The notes below the pieces were generated by a model. It was not told the origin of the DNA. It was given only the letters and a program-made list of their open reading frames with translations, and ran no database searches. A program made the translations under genes and the position numbers. Below, piece by piece: positions 1 through 9,263 of a DNA stretch of 64,000 bases. Origin of the DNA: Planctomycetales bacterium (lineage in GTDB: Bacteria; Planctomycetota; Planctomycetia; Isosphaerales; Isosphaeraceae); the NCBI GenBank assembly GCA_027449865.1, contig DAIDKV010000184.1:31510-95509 (forward strand). Reading direction: 5' to 3'. The number at the start of each line of letters is the position of its first letter. Position 1 is the first letter of the stretch.

Positions 1-596
1 ACGAAGCCCGCATAGGTCACGTTCACGAACGGAACCCGGCCGCGGGGCTCGGCGATCGTCAACACGGCGTGGTCCTGCAACCGCCAGTCACAGCCATAGT
101 CGAGGATCCGGCCGTGGTAGAGCGTCCCGTCCTTCGTCGCCGATCCGCTCAGCGCGAAGCCCGAGCAATGGAACAACTCGGGGATGAAGTTGGCGATCGC
201 GCCGTCTTCATAGGGAACGCCACTGCCGTCGGCAATTCCTCGAATCTCTTCCAGAAACCGGGCGGGGATGTATTTCTTCTGCGTCGCGATGATCCCGCGG
301 ATGACCTGTTTCGGGCTGAGAACCTTCATGCCCCCCAGTTCAATGGTCATCTCCTTCGCCTTCACCTCGAACAGATAATGGATCTGATCGCGGATGTCGT
401 CGCGTAGCAAGACGCCCTGCTGATAGCCCATCTCGTAGGGCGTTCCCTTCACGTGCAGGACGCGGTAGCCGTCGATCTCCTCGAGGAAGCCCTCGCCGGA
501 TCGGGCAATCGTCCGGGTCCCCGCGCGGGCGAGACCGCCCATCCCAAAGGCCAGGATCAGCAACGCTCCGGCGATTCGCATCGATGCACGCTTCAT
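1..596 (-). CDS. C45-family autoproteolytic acyltransferase/hydrolase, 3' end beyond window
   Basis: Reading the minus strand from the ATG at 596 gives about 198 residues and runs off the left edge, so the C-terminus is missing. The N-terminus has a signal-like hydrophobic stretch (about residues 8-25). It is followed by the family pattern GTPYEMGYQQG (residues 51-61) and a candidate nucleophile Cys144 in ELFHCSGF. In the peptidase C45 / acyl-CoA:6-aminopenicillanate acyltransferase-like group this cysteine becomes the N-terminal nucleophile after self-cleavage. The substrate cannot be inferred; planctomycete members are usually secreted hydrolases of unknown substrate. It lies downstream of guaA on the same strand with a 42-base gap, so co-transcription is possible. 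Confidence 0.72.
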   Translation of the reverse strand, partial: MKRASMRIAGALLILAFGMGGLARAGTRTIARSGEGFLEEIDGYRVLHVKGTPYEMGYQQGVLLRDDIRDQIHYLFEVKAKEMTIELGGMKVLSPKQVIRGIIATQKKYIPARFLEEIRGIADGSGVPYEDGAIANFIPELFHCSGFALSGSATKDGTLYHGRILDYGCDWRLQDHAVLTIAEPRGRVPFVNVTYAGF

Positions 597-638
597 GGTT
601 CGATGTCCTCCGGATTCGAGGTCGCGGACGGCGTTCGA

Positions 639-2204
639 TCATTCCCACTCGATGGTGCCCGGCGGCTTGCTGGTGATGTCGTAGACGACCCGGTTGACGC
701 CCTTCACGGCGTTGGTGATCCGCGTCGAGACCTTCGCAAGCAGTTCATGGGGCAGGCGCGACCAGTCGGCCGTCATGAAGTCCTCGGTCTCGACGGCCCG
801 GATCGCGATGACGCTCTCGTAGGTTCGCGCGTCTCCCTGCACGCCGACCGCCTGCACGGGGAGCAGAACGGCGAACGCCTGCGCGACCTGGCGGTTCAGG
901 CCGGCGGTTTGCAGTTCCTCAAGAAAAATCGCGTCGGCCTGGCGGAGGATCTCCAGCCGATCGGCCGTGACCTCGCCCAGGCATCGGACGGCCAGCCCCG
1001 GGCCGGGGAACGGGTGGCGCCAGATCAGACTATCAGGCAGGCCGAGTTCCAGGCCGAGGCGGCGGACCTCGTCCTTGAAAAGGTCGCGCAGCGGCTCGAT
1101 CAGTTCGAAGCCCAGTTCGGCCGGGAGCCCGCCGACGTTGTGGTGGATCTTGATGGTCGCGGTCGGACCATCGGGCTCGCCGCCGCTCTCGATGACGTCG
1201 GGATAGAGCGTCCCCTGCGCCAGGAATCGGGCACCGTCGATCGTCTTGGCGGCCTCGCGAAACACATCGATGAACGCGTGGCCGATCCGTCGGCGCTTCT
1301 CCTGCGGGTCGGTGACGCCAGCCAGGGCCTTTAAAAAGGTTTCCTCGGCGTCGACGACCTGAAGCTCGGCATCGCTGTGGCGGCCGAAGGCGTCAACGAC
1401 GGCGGCCCGCTCGTTCTGCCGGAGGAGCCCGGTATCGACGAAGACGCAGACAACCCGAGGTCCGAGAGCCTTCGCCAGGAGAGCGGCGCAGACGGCCGAG
1501 TCGACGCCGCCGGAGAGCCCGCAGACGACCCGGTCGTCCGGGCCGACGCGGTCGCGGACCTCGGCCACCGACCGCTCGATGAAGGCGCCCATCGTCCAGT
1601 CGCGGGGGTTACCGCAGATCCGGTCCAGGAAGTTGCCGAGGATCAGCGGGCCATACGGCGTGTGCGAGACCTCGGGGTGGAACTGCAAGCCGTAGATGGG
1701 TCGCGACCGGTGCCGAACAGCGGCGATCGGGCAATGCGGAGTCTCGGCGATCGGGATGAAGTCAGACCCGGCGTCGTGGATCTGGTCGCCGTGGCTCATC
1801 CAGACGATCGTCTCGCGGGGGACGTCGTGGAAGATCGGATCGTCGGCCTCGCGGACCTGAAAGTCGGTCCGGCCGTACTCGCCTCGGGCGGGATTGGCCT
1901 GGACACGCGCCCCCAATGCATCTGCGGCGAGTTGCAAGCCGTAGCAGATCCCGAGGATCGGGACGCCGAGCGAGAAGATTTCCGGGTCGCACCGCGGGGC
2001 TCCCGGCTCATAAACACTCTTCGGCCCGCCCGAAAGGATCAGGGCCAGCGGGTTCAGCTCGCGAACTCGATCGGCCGTGATATCGTGCCGGACGATCCGG
2101 GCAAACGCGTGCCGCTCGCGGACTCGACGCGCGATGAGCTGCACGTACTGGGCGCCGAAGTCCAGAACGAGCACGGGCCGCGACGCCGGGCCAATCTCCG
2201 CCAT
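639..2204 (-). CDS. guaA: GMP synthase (glutamine-hydrolysing)
   Basis: Makes GMP from XMP, ATP and glutamine, the last step of guanine nucleotide synthesis in the cytoplasm. The 521-residue product has the normal length. The class I glutamine amidotransferase domain comes first, with Cys87 in GICYGLQL and His176/Glu178 in FHPEV. It is followed by the ATP-pyrophosphatase domain with the P-loop SGGVDS at 231-236, and a C-terminal dimerisation domain ending in KPPGTIEWE. The frame is open 26 codons further upstream, but the ATG at 2204 starts the family-typical MAEIG N-terminus and follows an AAGG-type ribosome site at a good distance. Confidence 0.97.
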   Translation of the reverse strand: MAEIGPASRPVLVLDFGAQYVQLIARRVRERHAFARIVRHDITADRVRELNPLALILSGGPKSVYEPGAPRCDPEIFSLGVPILGICYGLQLAADALGARVQANPARGEYGRTDFQVREADDPIFHDVPRETIVWMSHGDQIHDAGSDFIPIAETPHCPIAAVRHRSRPIYGLQFHPEVSHTPYGPLILGNFLDRICGNPRDWTMGAFIERSVAEVRDRVGPDDRVVCGLSGGVDSAVCAALLAKALGPRVVCVFVDTGLLRQNERAAVVDAFGRHSDAELQVVDAEETFLKALAGVTDPQEKRRRIGHAFIDVFREAAKTIDGARFLAQGTLYPDVIESGGEPDGPTATIKIHHNVGGLPAELGFELIEPLRDLFKDEVRRLGLELGLPDSLIWRHPFPGPGLAVRCLGEVTADRLEILRQADAIFLEELQTAGLNRQVAQAFAVLLPVQAVGVQGDARTYESVIAIRAVETEDFMTADWSRLPHELLAKVSTRITNAVKGVNRVVYDITSKPPGTIEWE

Positions 2205-2356
2205 TGAGCCGCCTTCTCGATCTTCAGGGGAATGAATCGGGCCGACGCGCAGGGACCGAACTCCCCGGCCGCGACGCCACAACGATCCACCTTACCCCAG
2301 GAACCACCGACTGGCAATTGAAGTGGAGAGCGACGAGAACGTGGCCTCGGGCTCCA

Positions 2357-2824
2357 TCAGATCCGCTCCTCGATCAGAACGGGCATTCGGTTCGACCGGG
2401 TCATCACCTGATAATAATGGCTGGCCGGCTCGCAGATCATGTAGACGACGGCATGCCCCCGCTCGTCGGGAACCAAAATCCCGCGGATCCCCTGCCGGAT
2501 CCGGTACCAGACCCCGCGCTCCAGGCCGATCGTCGCCGGGATGTCGACTGCGATCGGACCAAGCTCGCGCCAGTAGCCCTCCTGGACGGTCGACAGCCAG
2601 GTCCAGCCGGTCCGGGGCAGGAACCGGCTATCGCCCCGGCCGTTGCCCCACCGCGCGATCTCCAGCCGCCCGTCGCGCCAGATCGGCAGCCGAGGCGAGC
2701 GGTCCCGGAAATAGAACCGGACTTCCCGCTCGCCGCCCCGCTCGTGGACGCGACGCTCCAGGCCATGCCGCCCGATCAATTCCGTGGGCAACTCGCTCCA
2801 TGCCAGGGCAATCCCAACGCACAT
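2357..2824 (-). CDS. Small SRAP/YedK-like protein (divergent), function unproven
   Basis: A 155-residue protein that starts Met-Cys and ends near RMPVLIEERI. SRAP (HMCES/YedK) proteins use Cys2, exposed after Met removal, to cross-link abasic sites, and carry a C-terminal HDRMPVIL motif. Here Cys2 and RMPVLI are present, but the Asn-Ala-Arg, the FYEW glutamate segment and the HD before RMP are not obvious (SN precedes RMP). The protein is also about 65 residues shorter than YedK. A Y-family polymerase 2.7 kb away would suit a DNA-damage role. This is inference from two short motifs; it could equally be an unrelated planctomycete family. It is downstream of nothing on its own strand and appears monocistronic. 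Confidence 0.5.
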   Translation of the reverse strand: MCVGIALAWSELPTELIGRHGLERRVHERGGEREVRFYFRDRSPRLPIWRDGRLEIARWGNGRGDSRFLPRTGWTWLSTVQEGYWRELGPIAVDIPATIGLERGVWYRIRQGIRGILVPDERGHAVVYMICEPASHYYQVMTRSNRMPVLIEERI

Positions 2825-3299
2825 TTATCCCGGTAATTTGTTCTTTGTAATTTGTAATTGGTTCTTGGTAATTAGTAATTGGTCATTGGTAATTTGTTCT
2901 TTGTCATTGGTCATTGGTACGGCCCGACTCACTCCTTCACGGCGCCCCGCCCTCCCGAGGTTCGATCCTTGATATAGCAACCCACCAGAAACAAATTACC
3001 AATGACAAATTACTAATTACCAAGAGTACGCGTTCACGGGCCGACGATGACGGGTGTCCAGGATTACGCCGAACCGCGAGCATGATCTGAACGTCCGGCG
3101 GTCGACGCCACCGAAGCGCGCAAGGTCGCGACATCATACCTCGACGATCGAGCCGTCAGCCGCGACGGTCATCCTCTCGACTCGGTCCTATCCCGGCCGG
3201 TGTCGCCCCCGACGGGGCGATAAGGAGAACGGGCGATGGCGCCAGGTCATGGGCGTCTTGGCGGCCTGGAGTCGGGGAGGAGATTCGCGTGACTTTCGA
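2825..3299. other. Gene-free stretch with AT-rich inverted repeat
   Basis: No convincing coding sequence. The left half is much more AT-rich than its surroundings and consists of TTGGTAATT-type repeats (listed separately). The right half, from about 3030, is ordinary high-GC sequence with no feature I recognise. Confidence 0.6.
2832..3024. repeat. TTGGTAATT-type repeat with near-perfect 35-base inverted arms
   Basis: Positions 2832-2920 are a degenerate array of TTGGTAAT, TTGTAAT and TTGGTCAT units. A 35-base arm at 2864-2898 is repeated inverted at 2990-3024 with a single mismatch, leaving a loop of about 91 bases that includes ordinary GC-rich sequence. Transcribed, the region could fold into a long hairpin, and it lies just upstream of the SRAP-like gene. 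A shorter relative occurs at 5545-5570. No terminal transposase or target duplication is visible. Confidence 0.85.
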
Positions 3300-4706
3300 T
3301 CAGCCGCCCTTCCTTCGAAGGTCAAGCCGCCGGATCTGCTCCGCACCCCATTCCCACTGAACTTTGCTCCGCCTCCGGAACTCGGCGGGGTCATTGGGGA
3401 TGTTGTCCTCGAGGTGCATTTTCGGCCCGTCCCCGACGCGCAGCGGGGAAAAACCACTGCTCTTCTCCATTTCCTGGATCTCGTCCACATCCATATCGAT
3501 CCAGATCACCTTGTCGTCGAACCGTTTCTTGATCTCCGATTTCCTCTCGTTGATGGTGAAGCCGAATGTGTTCTCGTAAACGTACGATTCGACTTTCTCG
3601 GCGGGGTTCGACGCCCGCAAGCCCCTCATTCGAATGGCCATCACCTCGTCGCCCAGCGAGAGCGCCAGCTCGACGGGCGAAAGGTTGAGCGATCCAGTGA
3701 TGAATAACTCTTTAGGATAACGGCCCTTCGGGTCTTCCAGCCACACGGGGGCGGTAAGGTACATGTCTGCCAGTGTGGCCCGGGCCACGTCCCAGACCCT
3801 GTAGCCGCTGCGGACCTCGACGCTGGGATGGATCGGGGCCTTCGGGAACATCTTCGCGATCGGCGACTTCTCGTACCCCACGCGTGCGATCTTCTCCGCC
3901 GTCTGCTCGTCCGTGAAAAGCACCTCTTGATAGAGGGGCGGCGAATCCTCGGGTCGTGGCTTGTCTTGCAACTCACGCGGGAAGAGGACCCTCGTCGCCA
4001 CGAAGACGGCGCGCATCCTGTTCGGGGAAAAGGGGATGTTCATCCCCGGGGGGCTGAGGTCGTAAGGGACGTCGAGGAGGGTGTCCTGGTTGTCTCGATA
4101 AAGGCTGGGGTAGAGCGCGACCGGGATCGCCCTGGGGGAATCGGATTTGGCTCTCAGCAGGGAAGAAAGGAAGGGGAGCTCGCTCGCCTTGTCGACCCCT
4201 TTCCTCAATTCCATCCCCGCGATCCGGGAAGTTATTTGCTTGTAAAGCAGGCTGGAACCGGTGTTCCCGTCCTTGTCCACGACTCTGGAATAAAAATTCT
4301 TGTTAACTTTAACCCTTTGCATGATTTGAAAATATTCGTCCGACATGGCGGCCTCATACCATGCCGCCGGGTTGGATCGACCGGGATGAAGTTCGGTGAG
4401 CGAGTTCAAGTACGCGCCCGGGATCTTGGAGAACCCGCAGGTGTAGATGGTCACATCGGGAACCCACCCCCGCTCATGAAGCGTAGCCAGTATCGCGAGG
4501 CCCGCCGAGAAGCGAAGCTCGCCTCCTGAGAGGATGAGCACCTTGCGAAAGGGTTTCGATTCGGTCCCTCCAGGAATCGCGGCGTGGTCGTCCTGCTGCC
4601 AGAAGGCCGTCGCCACGGGCGGTCCATTAAGACCCAGCGCGAGCGCGACAGCCCAGACCATGAATCGAACACGGTTCCGCCCGATCGTTGCCCCTGGCCT
4701 CGCCAT
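3300..4706 (-). CDS. Secreted patatin-like protein with degenerate catalytic motifs
   Basis: A 468-residue protein with a signal peptide (hydrophobic about 15-34, ending VATAF). It has a patatin-like layout: an oxyanion-type SGGELRFSAG at 60-69, a nucleophile-like GFSKI with Ser93, and a late segment TGSLNLSPVELAL at about 337-349 aligned with the DG[GA] segment of patatins. The usual GxSxG lacks its second glycine, and the dyad aspartate position reads T-G-S, so catalysis by the classic Ser-Asp dyad looks doubtful. The start at 4706 is chosen because it gives a clean signal peptide; the frame is open further upstream to 5228 without domain content. It stands alone between two gene-free stretches. 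Confidence 0.6.
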   Translation of the reverse strand: MARPGATIGRNRVRFMVWAVALALGLNGPPVATAFWQQDDHAAIPGGTESKPFRKVLILSGGELRFSAGLAILATLHERGWVPDVTIYTCGFSKIPGAYLNSLTELHPGRSNPAAWYEAAMSDEYFQIMQRVKVNKNFYSRVVDKDGNTGSSLLYKQITSRIAGMELRKGVDKASELPFLSSLLRAKSDSPRAIPVALYPSLYRDNQDTLLDVPYDLSPPGMNIPFSPNRMRAVFVATRVLFPRELQDKPRPEDSPPLYQEVLFTDEQTAEKIARVGYEKSPIAKMFPKAPIHPSVEVRSGYRVWDVARATLADMYLTAPVWLEDPKGRYPKELFITGSLNLSPVELALSLGDEVMAIRMRGLRASNPAEKVESYVYENTFGFTINERKSEIKKRFDDKVIWIDMDVDEIQEMEKSSGFSPLRVGDGPKMHLEDNIPNDPAEFRRRSKVQWEWGAEQIRRLDLRRKGG

Positions 4707-5544
4707 GTCATTTCCCTCGCTCTTTTGAGGCTGATCCGCTCCACCGGCAAACAATGACCCGGCCCGCATCTCGTGTCCACGAACCCCCGGGAATGACCGC
4801 CGCCGGCCGATTCCGTCGCCGCGCCGGCCCGGCGGATACTTCCGGCGGCCGTGACGACCAGACGGTCGACAAGCAGCGCACGAGACCCGGGACCAAAGAA
4901 GAGCGCCTGGACCACAACCCCCGTCGCCGAGCGACGTGATGCCGGGAGGTGTTCCGGGAGTTCCCGGCCGGATCGTCGCGGGGCCGCAGCGTCCGGCCCG
5001 ACAGCGCGGGCGCCTATTGAGAACCGATCCTGGAAGCGATCGGGGGGTCAGGCGGCCGGTGCGCAGCCACACACGTTGAGGAACCCCGCGGCGACCTTCG
5101 TCGTGACGGTCCTCACCACGATGAGTCAGCCTGTACCGCAAGTGTGCGTGCATGAATCTGTAACCAGGTCGATGGTGGGCCTTCGCCCGACCGGCCACGA
5201 AGAAGGAGCCGGAATTGGAACCTGGCAATGACTTACGAGGAAAAGGCTTACAGTGTTCCCTCGTGGCTGGCTCGGGCTCAGGAGGGCTGTTAACTCCCAG
5301 CGATGTCAGGCAAAATATACCACCTTTTCTGTTTCGAAGCGGGGCAACCCCGGATAGGAACGGACTGGGCGTGCCTCCTCGGATTTACGGTTCCCACACC
5401 TGCCGCTTCGAACTGGACGTCTCGCGAGCGTCAATCCGCCACGCCGGAGCAGTTCCGGCCTGACACAGCCGACGGCCTTCCGGGTTTGCCTTTGCACCCC
5501 TGGCTTCTGAACGGCTGTCACCCTTGGCCCGTGAACGCGTACTA
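4707..5544. other. Gene-free stretch of about 840 bases
   Basis: Open frames exist on both strands, but none has a recognisable domain, a good ribosome site or consistent codon use. The sequence around 5300-5330 is locally AT-rich and could hold a promoter. I see no RNA gene or mobile element remnant that I can name. Confidence 0.5.
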
Positions 5545-5570
5545 CCAAGAACCAATTACTAAAAACAAAT
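5545..5570. repeat. Third copy of the TTGGTAATT-type repeat, at the polymerase stop codon
   Basis: Reads as the inverted orientation of the arm at 2864-2898 (CCAAGAACCAATTACTAAAA and onward). It overlaps the last four codons and the stop codon of the Y-family polymerase gene, whose stop is at 5559-5561, so the repeat supplies the present C-terminus. Confidence 0.7.
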
Positions 5571-6800
5571 TTTCCCGCGAATATCGCAGATATCGTACTC
5601 GTTGGCGGTGTCGCGGTAGATGGAGGCCAAAGGGAGTGTGGCAGCGCTCCGGAGGACGAAGCGGCCGTGTCGGGCGTTGACCTCGCGTTTGAGCTGGGCG
5701 ACGGCCTCGGCACGGGCGCGTCGGGCCGGTGATTCGAAGAGGTCGGCCGGGGTATCGCGGCGGGCGGTGAGGTTGTCGGCGATCAGGTGCATGTGGCTCG
5801 CCAGCGCTCGGGGAATCCAGGCACGCCGAAGGCAGGGACGCACCACGTCGAGCAGGACGTCGAACCGATCGGCCGGGACCGGCAGGGTCGCCTGGCCAAC
5901 GCCCGACCGACCGTCCTTGTAGATCACCTGCACCGTCAGCCGGCCCGCGGCGACCGCGTGGTATTCCAGTTCCTCGATCAGGCGCTCCAGGTTGCGGACC
6001 AGCCAGGCGTAGAGCACGGTCGGCCGGTGGGTTGCCTCGCCGAAGCTCCCGCCCCGCGAGAGCGCCTTGTGCGAGGGCCGACGCGACTGAATCGGCCGGA
6101 CATCCTCGCCGTTGAGCTCCCACCAGAGCGCCTCGCCGGTTGCCGTCAAAAGCGAGCGGACCAGCCGGCGATCGGCCTGCGCCAGGTCGAGGCATGTGAG
6201 AATTCCCCACGGCGAAAGCCGGGCGGCCCGACGGCCCGCGATCCCGGTAATCTCCGTCACCGGCCGCTCGGCCAGTAGTTCCTCCTCGGCCCGACGGTCC
6301 AGGATCGCAAGGGCGCCGAACGGCTTGGCCATGTCGGAGATCAGCTTGGCGAGGGTGCGCGTCCGCGCGATCCCGACCGTCACCGGTACCCCAACTCGAT
6401 CGAGGATCGCACCCCGGATCCGCTCGGCCAGCCGCTGAAATGAACCGTCCGGGCCCGGCTCGGCCGCGAAGAAAAACTCGTCGATCGAGTAATACTCGAC
6501 CCGGGGCGACCACTGCTGGACCACCTCCAGCATCTGCCGGCTCAGAACCTCGTACCATCGGAAATCCCGTTTGACGTAGATCCCCTCCGGACACCGTACC
6601 AGGGCGTCCCAGATCGGCATCCCGGTCCCCACTCCGGCCGCCTTCATTTCGTAGCTCTTGGCGATCACGCAGGCTCCCTGGTTGCCCAGTACACCCACCG
6701 GCTTGCCCCGGAGGAAGTCGTCGCGCACTCGCTCCGCCGACACGTAGAAACAGTCGGCGTCGAGATGCCCCACCGCCTTGAGCACCTGTCGCGTCCTCAT
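5559..6800 (-). CDS. Y-family translesion DNA polymerase (UmuC/DinB-like)
   Basis: A 413-residue error-prone polymerase for synthesis across damaged template. The catalytic motif HLDADCFYVSAE places metal-binding Asp14 and Asp16 near the N-terminus, and YYSIDEFF gives the second acidic motif (SIDE at 105-108). A helix-hairpin-helix-like thumb and little-finger region follow. Size and pattern are nearer to UmuC than to DinB. No umuD or imuA partner lies beside it. The ATG at 6800 is chosen because the fold starts directly after it; the open frame continues about 150 codons upstream with low-complexity Arg/Pro sequence. The final residues and stop lie inside a dispersed repeat, so the C-terminus may have been altered. 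Confidence 0.88.
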   Translation of the reverse strand: MRTRQVLKAVGHLDADCFYVSAERVRDDFLRGKPVGVLGNQGACVIAKSYEMKAAGVGTGMPIWDALVRCPEGIYVKRDFRWYEVLSRQMLEVVQQWSPRVEYYSIDEFFFAAEPGPDGSFQRLAERIRGAILDRVGVPVTVGIARTRTLAKLISDMAKPFGALAILDRRAEEELLAERPVTEITGIAGRRAARLSPWGILTCLDLAQADRRLVRSLLTATGEALWWELNGEDVRPIQSRRPSHKALSRGGSFGEATHRPTVLYAWLVRNLERLIEELEYHAVAAGRLTVQVIYKDGRSGVGQATLPVPADRFDVLLDVVRPCLRRAWIPRALASHMHLIADNLTARRDTPADLFESPARRARAEAVAQLKREVNARHGRFVLRSAATLPLASIYRDTANEYDICDIRGKICF

Positions 6801-7201
6801 GGACGGAAGTTTATTCTGTACGCCCGAATGGGTCAAGGAGACCTCGCCAATCGTCGCGAACAGAGAGTGATCCGATCCATTAAAGGAGGGCTTGAAGGCC
6901 GATTTGTTTCGCGGTTGGGCGCTCGCTCCCGCGGAGGATTTGCGTGTCTTCTTGGGGGGACGGGTACGGCAGGGTGGCCGGAAGCGTTGCACGAGGCGAC
7001 GCCGTCCCCCGATTCGTGTTCTTATCGGGGTCGGGACATCAGAGGCCCGGTCGACTCTTCGCGGCCTGCTCATCGGATCGTGCGCTGACAGCGCGGGCGC
7101 AGTGCGGATATGATGCGGCCGAGTCGCGGACCCCGGGCGGCCGGGTGGTTCCGCGGGTTTGTCACGATCGAGCCAACGACCTGGCCGCGGGAGGCGTACC
7201 G
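6801..7201. promoter_or_regulatory. Divergent intergenic region between polymerase and secreted-protein genes
   Basis: About 400 bases between two divergently oriented genes, so it should hold both promoters. A TTGACC hexamer lies on the minus strand shortly upstream of the polymerase start, but no well-spaced -10 box is clear. I did not find a convincing LexA-type palindrome. Confidence 0.35.
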
Positions 7202-7849
7202 ATGAGGAAGGTGATCGGCACGATGCTCGTTGCCCTGGCCATCGTGAGCGCTGGGGCCACACGCCCGGCGGTCGGCCAGGTGACGAAGGAAAAGGGAAGC
7301 GGGCCGTCGAAGGAGAAGACCGCCGATTATTATCCGCTGGCGGTCGGGACCAGGTGGCACTACGAGATTGAAACGGGCAACGGGCAGAAGGTCCCGCTCG
7401 TCTACCAGATCGAAAAGCTCGAGCGGATCGAGGGAAGGGAACTGGCCCGGCTGGAGGTCATCGCGCAAGGGCAAAAGAGCCCGTACACCGAGCACCTGCA
7501 TAGCGACCCAGCCGGCGTCTATCGTGACCGAATGCACAACCTTGACCTCTCGCCCCCCCTGCGTCTGATCAAGTATCCGGTCAAGGCGGGCGAGCATTGG
7601 AACAGCGAGATCACGGTCGGCGGGCGAAAGATGAAGGTTGAGGGGACGGAGGGACCGGCCGAGGACGTGCAGGTCCCCGCCGGGAAATACCGGGCCGTTC
7701 CCTGTTCGATTGTGATCAGCGACGGCAAGGAGCAATCGACCAACGTCTTCTGGTTCGCCCCTGGCGTCGGGATCGTCAAGCAGAAGACCGACCTGGGCCT
7801 CCGCGCGGTCATCATGGAGCTAACCAAATTCGAGGCCGCGACTCCGTGA
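7202..7849 (+). CDS. Secreted protein of unknown function
   Basis: A 215-residue product with a signal peptide (MRKVIGTMLVALAIVSAGA, cleavage near residue 25). It is followed by a charged linker and a predicted beta-rich domain that begins DYYPLAVGTRWHYEI. That opening resembles small planctomycete and proteobacterial periplasmic proteins of the DUF3108/TapB-like sort, but I cannot assign a family. The ATG at 7202 follows a GGGAGG ribosome site; the frame is open earlier but without signal-peptide logic. It converges with the class V aminotransferase, whose stop is only 16 bases away. Confidence 0.75.
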   Translation: MRKVIGTMLVALAIVSAGATRPAVGQVTKEKGSGPSKEKTADYYPLAVGTRWHYEIETGNGQKVPLVYQIEKLERIEGRELARLEVIAQGQKSPYTEHLHSDPAGVYRDRMHNLDLSPPLRLIKYPVKAGEHWNSEITVGGRKMKVEGTEGPAEDVQVPAGKYRAVPCSIVISDGKEQSTNVFWFAPGVGIVKQKTDLGLRAVIMELTKFEAATP

Positions 7850-7865
7850 GCGGGCCGTGTTCCGG

Positions 7866-9125
7866 TCAGCGGCCAAGGCTCTGGATCGCCTCGATGACCC
7901 GGTCGACCTCGTCCTCGGTCGTGTAGCAGGCGCAGCCGATCCGGACGAGCCCCTGCTCCAGGACGCCGAGGCGACGGGCGACCGTCCTCGCGTAGAAGTC
8001 GCCGTGCGAGGCGAAGATGCCGAGACGGGCAAGGTGCGCGCCAACCTCCGCCGACGGCCGATCGCCGACGATCAATGAGAGCGTCGGCGTCCGGGGGGCG
8101 TCGGGAGGCGGACCGAAGAGCCGGACGCCCGGGATCGCCGCCAGGCCCTCCCAGAGCCGGGCAAGCAGCGACTGGCCCCGGTCGTGGAACGCCTCGAAGA
8201 CAGCGGCCAGCCGATCGCGGCGCGGGATCGAATCCGGGCCGGCCAGCGAGGCCAGGTAGTCGACGGCCGCCGCCACGCCGACAATCCCCTCGTGGTTCAA
8301 CGTACCGGTCTCCAGCCGCTCGGGAACGGTGTCGGGGGCCGGTTCGAGCTTCGGGACATCGAGCGCCTCGATCCGGTCGCGTCGCCCGAAGAGGACGCCC
8401 ACGTGCGGTCCGTGAAACTTGTACGCCGAGCACGCCAGGAAGTCGCAGCCCCAGGCCCGGACGTCGGCCAGGCGGTGCGGGACGTAATGCACGGCGTCGA
8501 CGAACGTGATCGCCTCGGCCTCACGCGCCATCGCGATCGCCCGGGGAACGTCGTTGATTGTCCCCAGCGCGTTCGAGGCGGCACCAATCGCAAGCAGACG
8601 AACGCGGTGATCGATGAGCGCGCGGTCCAGATCCTCCCAGTCGAGTTGGCCGGTCTCGGGGATCATCTTCACCGCCCGGACCTCGACACCCCGGTCGCGG
8701 GCCAGGGCACGCCAGGGATCGACATTGGCGTGGTGGTCGAGCTCGGTAACGACGATCGTATCGCCCGGCCCAAGGCCCCGCCCCAGCGCCCGGGCGAGGT
8801 GAAAGGTCAGGCTGGTCATGTTAGCGCCGAAGGCGATCTCATCGGGCCCGGCGCCCAGCAAATCGGCCAGCACCCGACGCGCACCCGCGAGCGCGGCGTC
8901 CGTCTCGGCACTCGTGGGAAACGACCAGTGTGTGTTGGCATTGTGATTCGTCAGGTAGTCGGCAACCGCCTCGACGACGACCCGGGGGACCTGAGTCCCG
9001 CCAGGACCGTCGAAATAGGCCACGGGATGGCCCTCGTGGCGTCGATGGAGCGAGGGGAAATCCTCGCGGAGAACGGTCGTCGCGGCAACCTGCGGCGCGG
9101 ATGTCGATGGACGGTGCGGCGTCAT
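7866..9125 (-). CDS. Cysteine desulfurase-like class V aminotransferase
   Basis: A 419-residue PLP enzyme of fold type I. Visible features are an N-terminal FDGPGGTQVP, the ELDHHANVDPW loop, FVDAVHYVPH with the cofactor aspartate, and the PLP-lysine segment SAYKFHGPHVG. The C-terminus has RIGCACYTTEDEVDR rather than the RPGLHC-type active cysteine of SufS. This pattern suits the cysteine desulfurase-like subgroup whose substrate is unsettled. The ATG at 9125 (MTPHRPS) is preferred to the longer open frame reaching 9305. It has no functional partner next to it; a second, more typical desulfurase lies at 49.0 kb. Confidence 0.85.
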   Translation of the reverse strand: MTPHRPSTSAPQVAATTVLREDFPSLHRRHEGHPVAYFDGPGGTQVPRVVVEAVADYLTNHNANTHWSFPTSAETDAALAGARRVLADLLGAGPDEIAFGANMTSLTFHLARALGRGLGPGDTIVVTELDHHANVDPWRALARDRGVEVRAVKMIPETGQLDWEDLDRALIDHRVRLLAIGAASNALGTINDVPRAIAMAREAEAITFVDAVHYVPHRLADVRAWGCDFLACSAYKFHGPHVGVLFGRRDRIEALDVPKLEPAPDTVPERLETGTLNHEGIVGVAAAVDYLASLAGPDSIPRRDRLAAVFEAFHDRGQSLLARLWEGLAAIPGVRLFGPPPDAPRTPTLSLIVGDRPSAEVGAHLARLGIFASHGDFYARTVARRLGVLEQGLVRIGCACYTTEDEVDRVIEAIQSLGR

Positions 9126-9263
9126 CGTGGAATCCTTGAAGACACAGCGAACACCCAGCGCCCACGGTCCAGGGCCTGGCATCGCCGGGTATCGCGAGCG
9201 ATCATGGGACGCCTGGCATCCTAACCGGTCTGCTCCGAGGAATCGAGGTCGAGGAGTCCGCCC

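Noticed and set aside
2950..2990. GGTTCGATCC-like sequence considered as the T-arm of a tRNA
   Set aside because: No acceptor, D-arm or anticodon stem can be folded around it; no tRNA was found anywhere in the window.
2832..3024. TTGGTAATT array considered as a CRISPR array
   Set aside because: Units are short and degenerate, there are no unique spacers of even length, and no cas genes are present.
4707..5228. N-terminal extension of the patatin-like protein
   Set aside because: The frame is open, but a clear signal peptide begins at 4706 and the upstream residues are low-complexity and basic.
6801..6845. Possible LexA box upstream of the Y-family polymerase
   Set aside because: Neither CTGT-N8-ACAG nor GAAC/GTTC-type dyads fit convincingly; planctomycete SOS boxes are not well enough known to me to judge.
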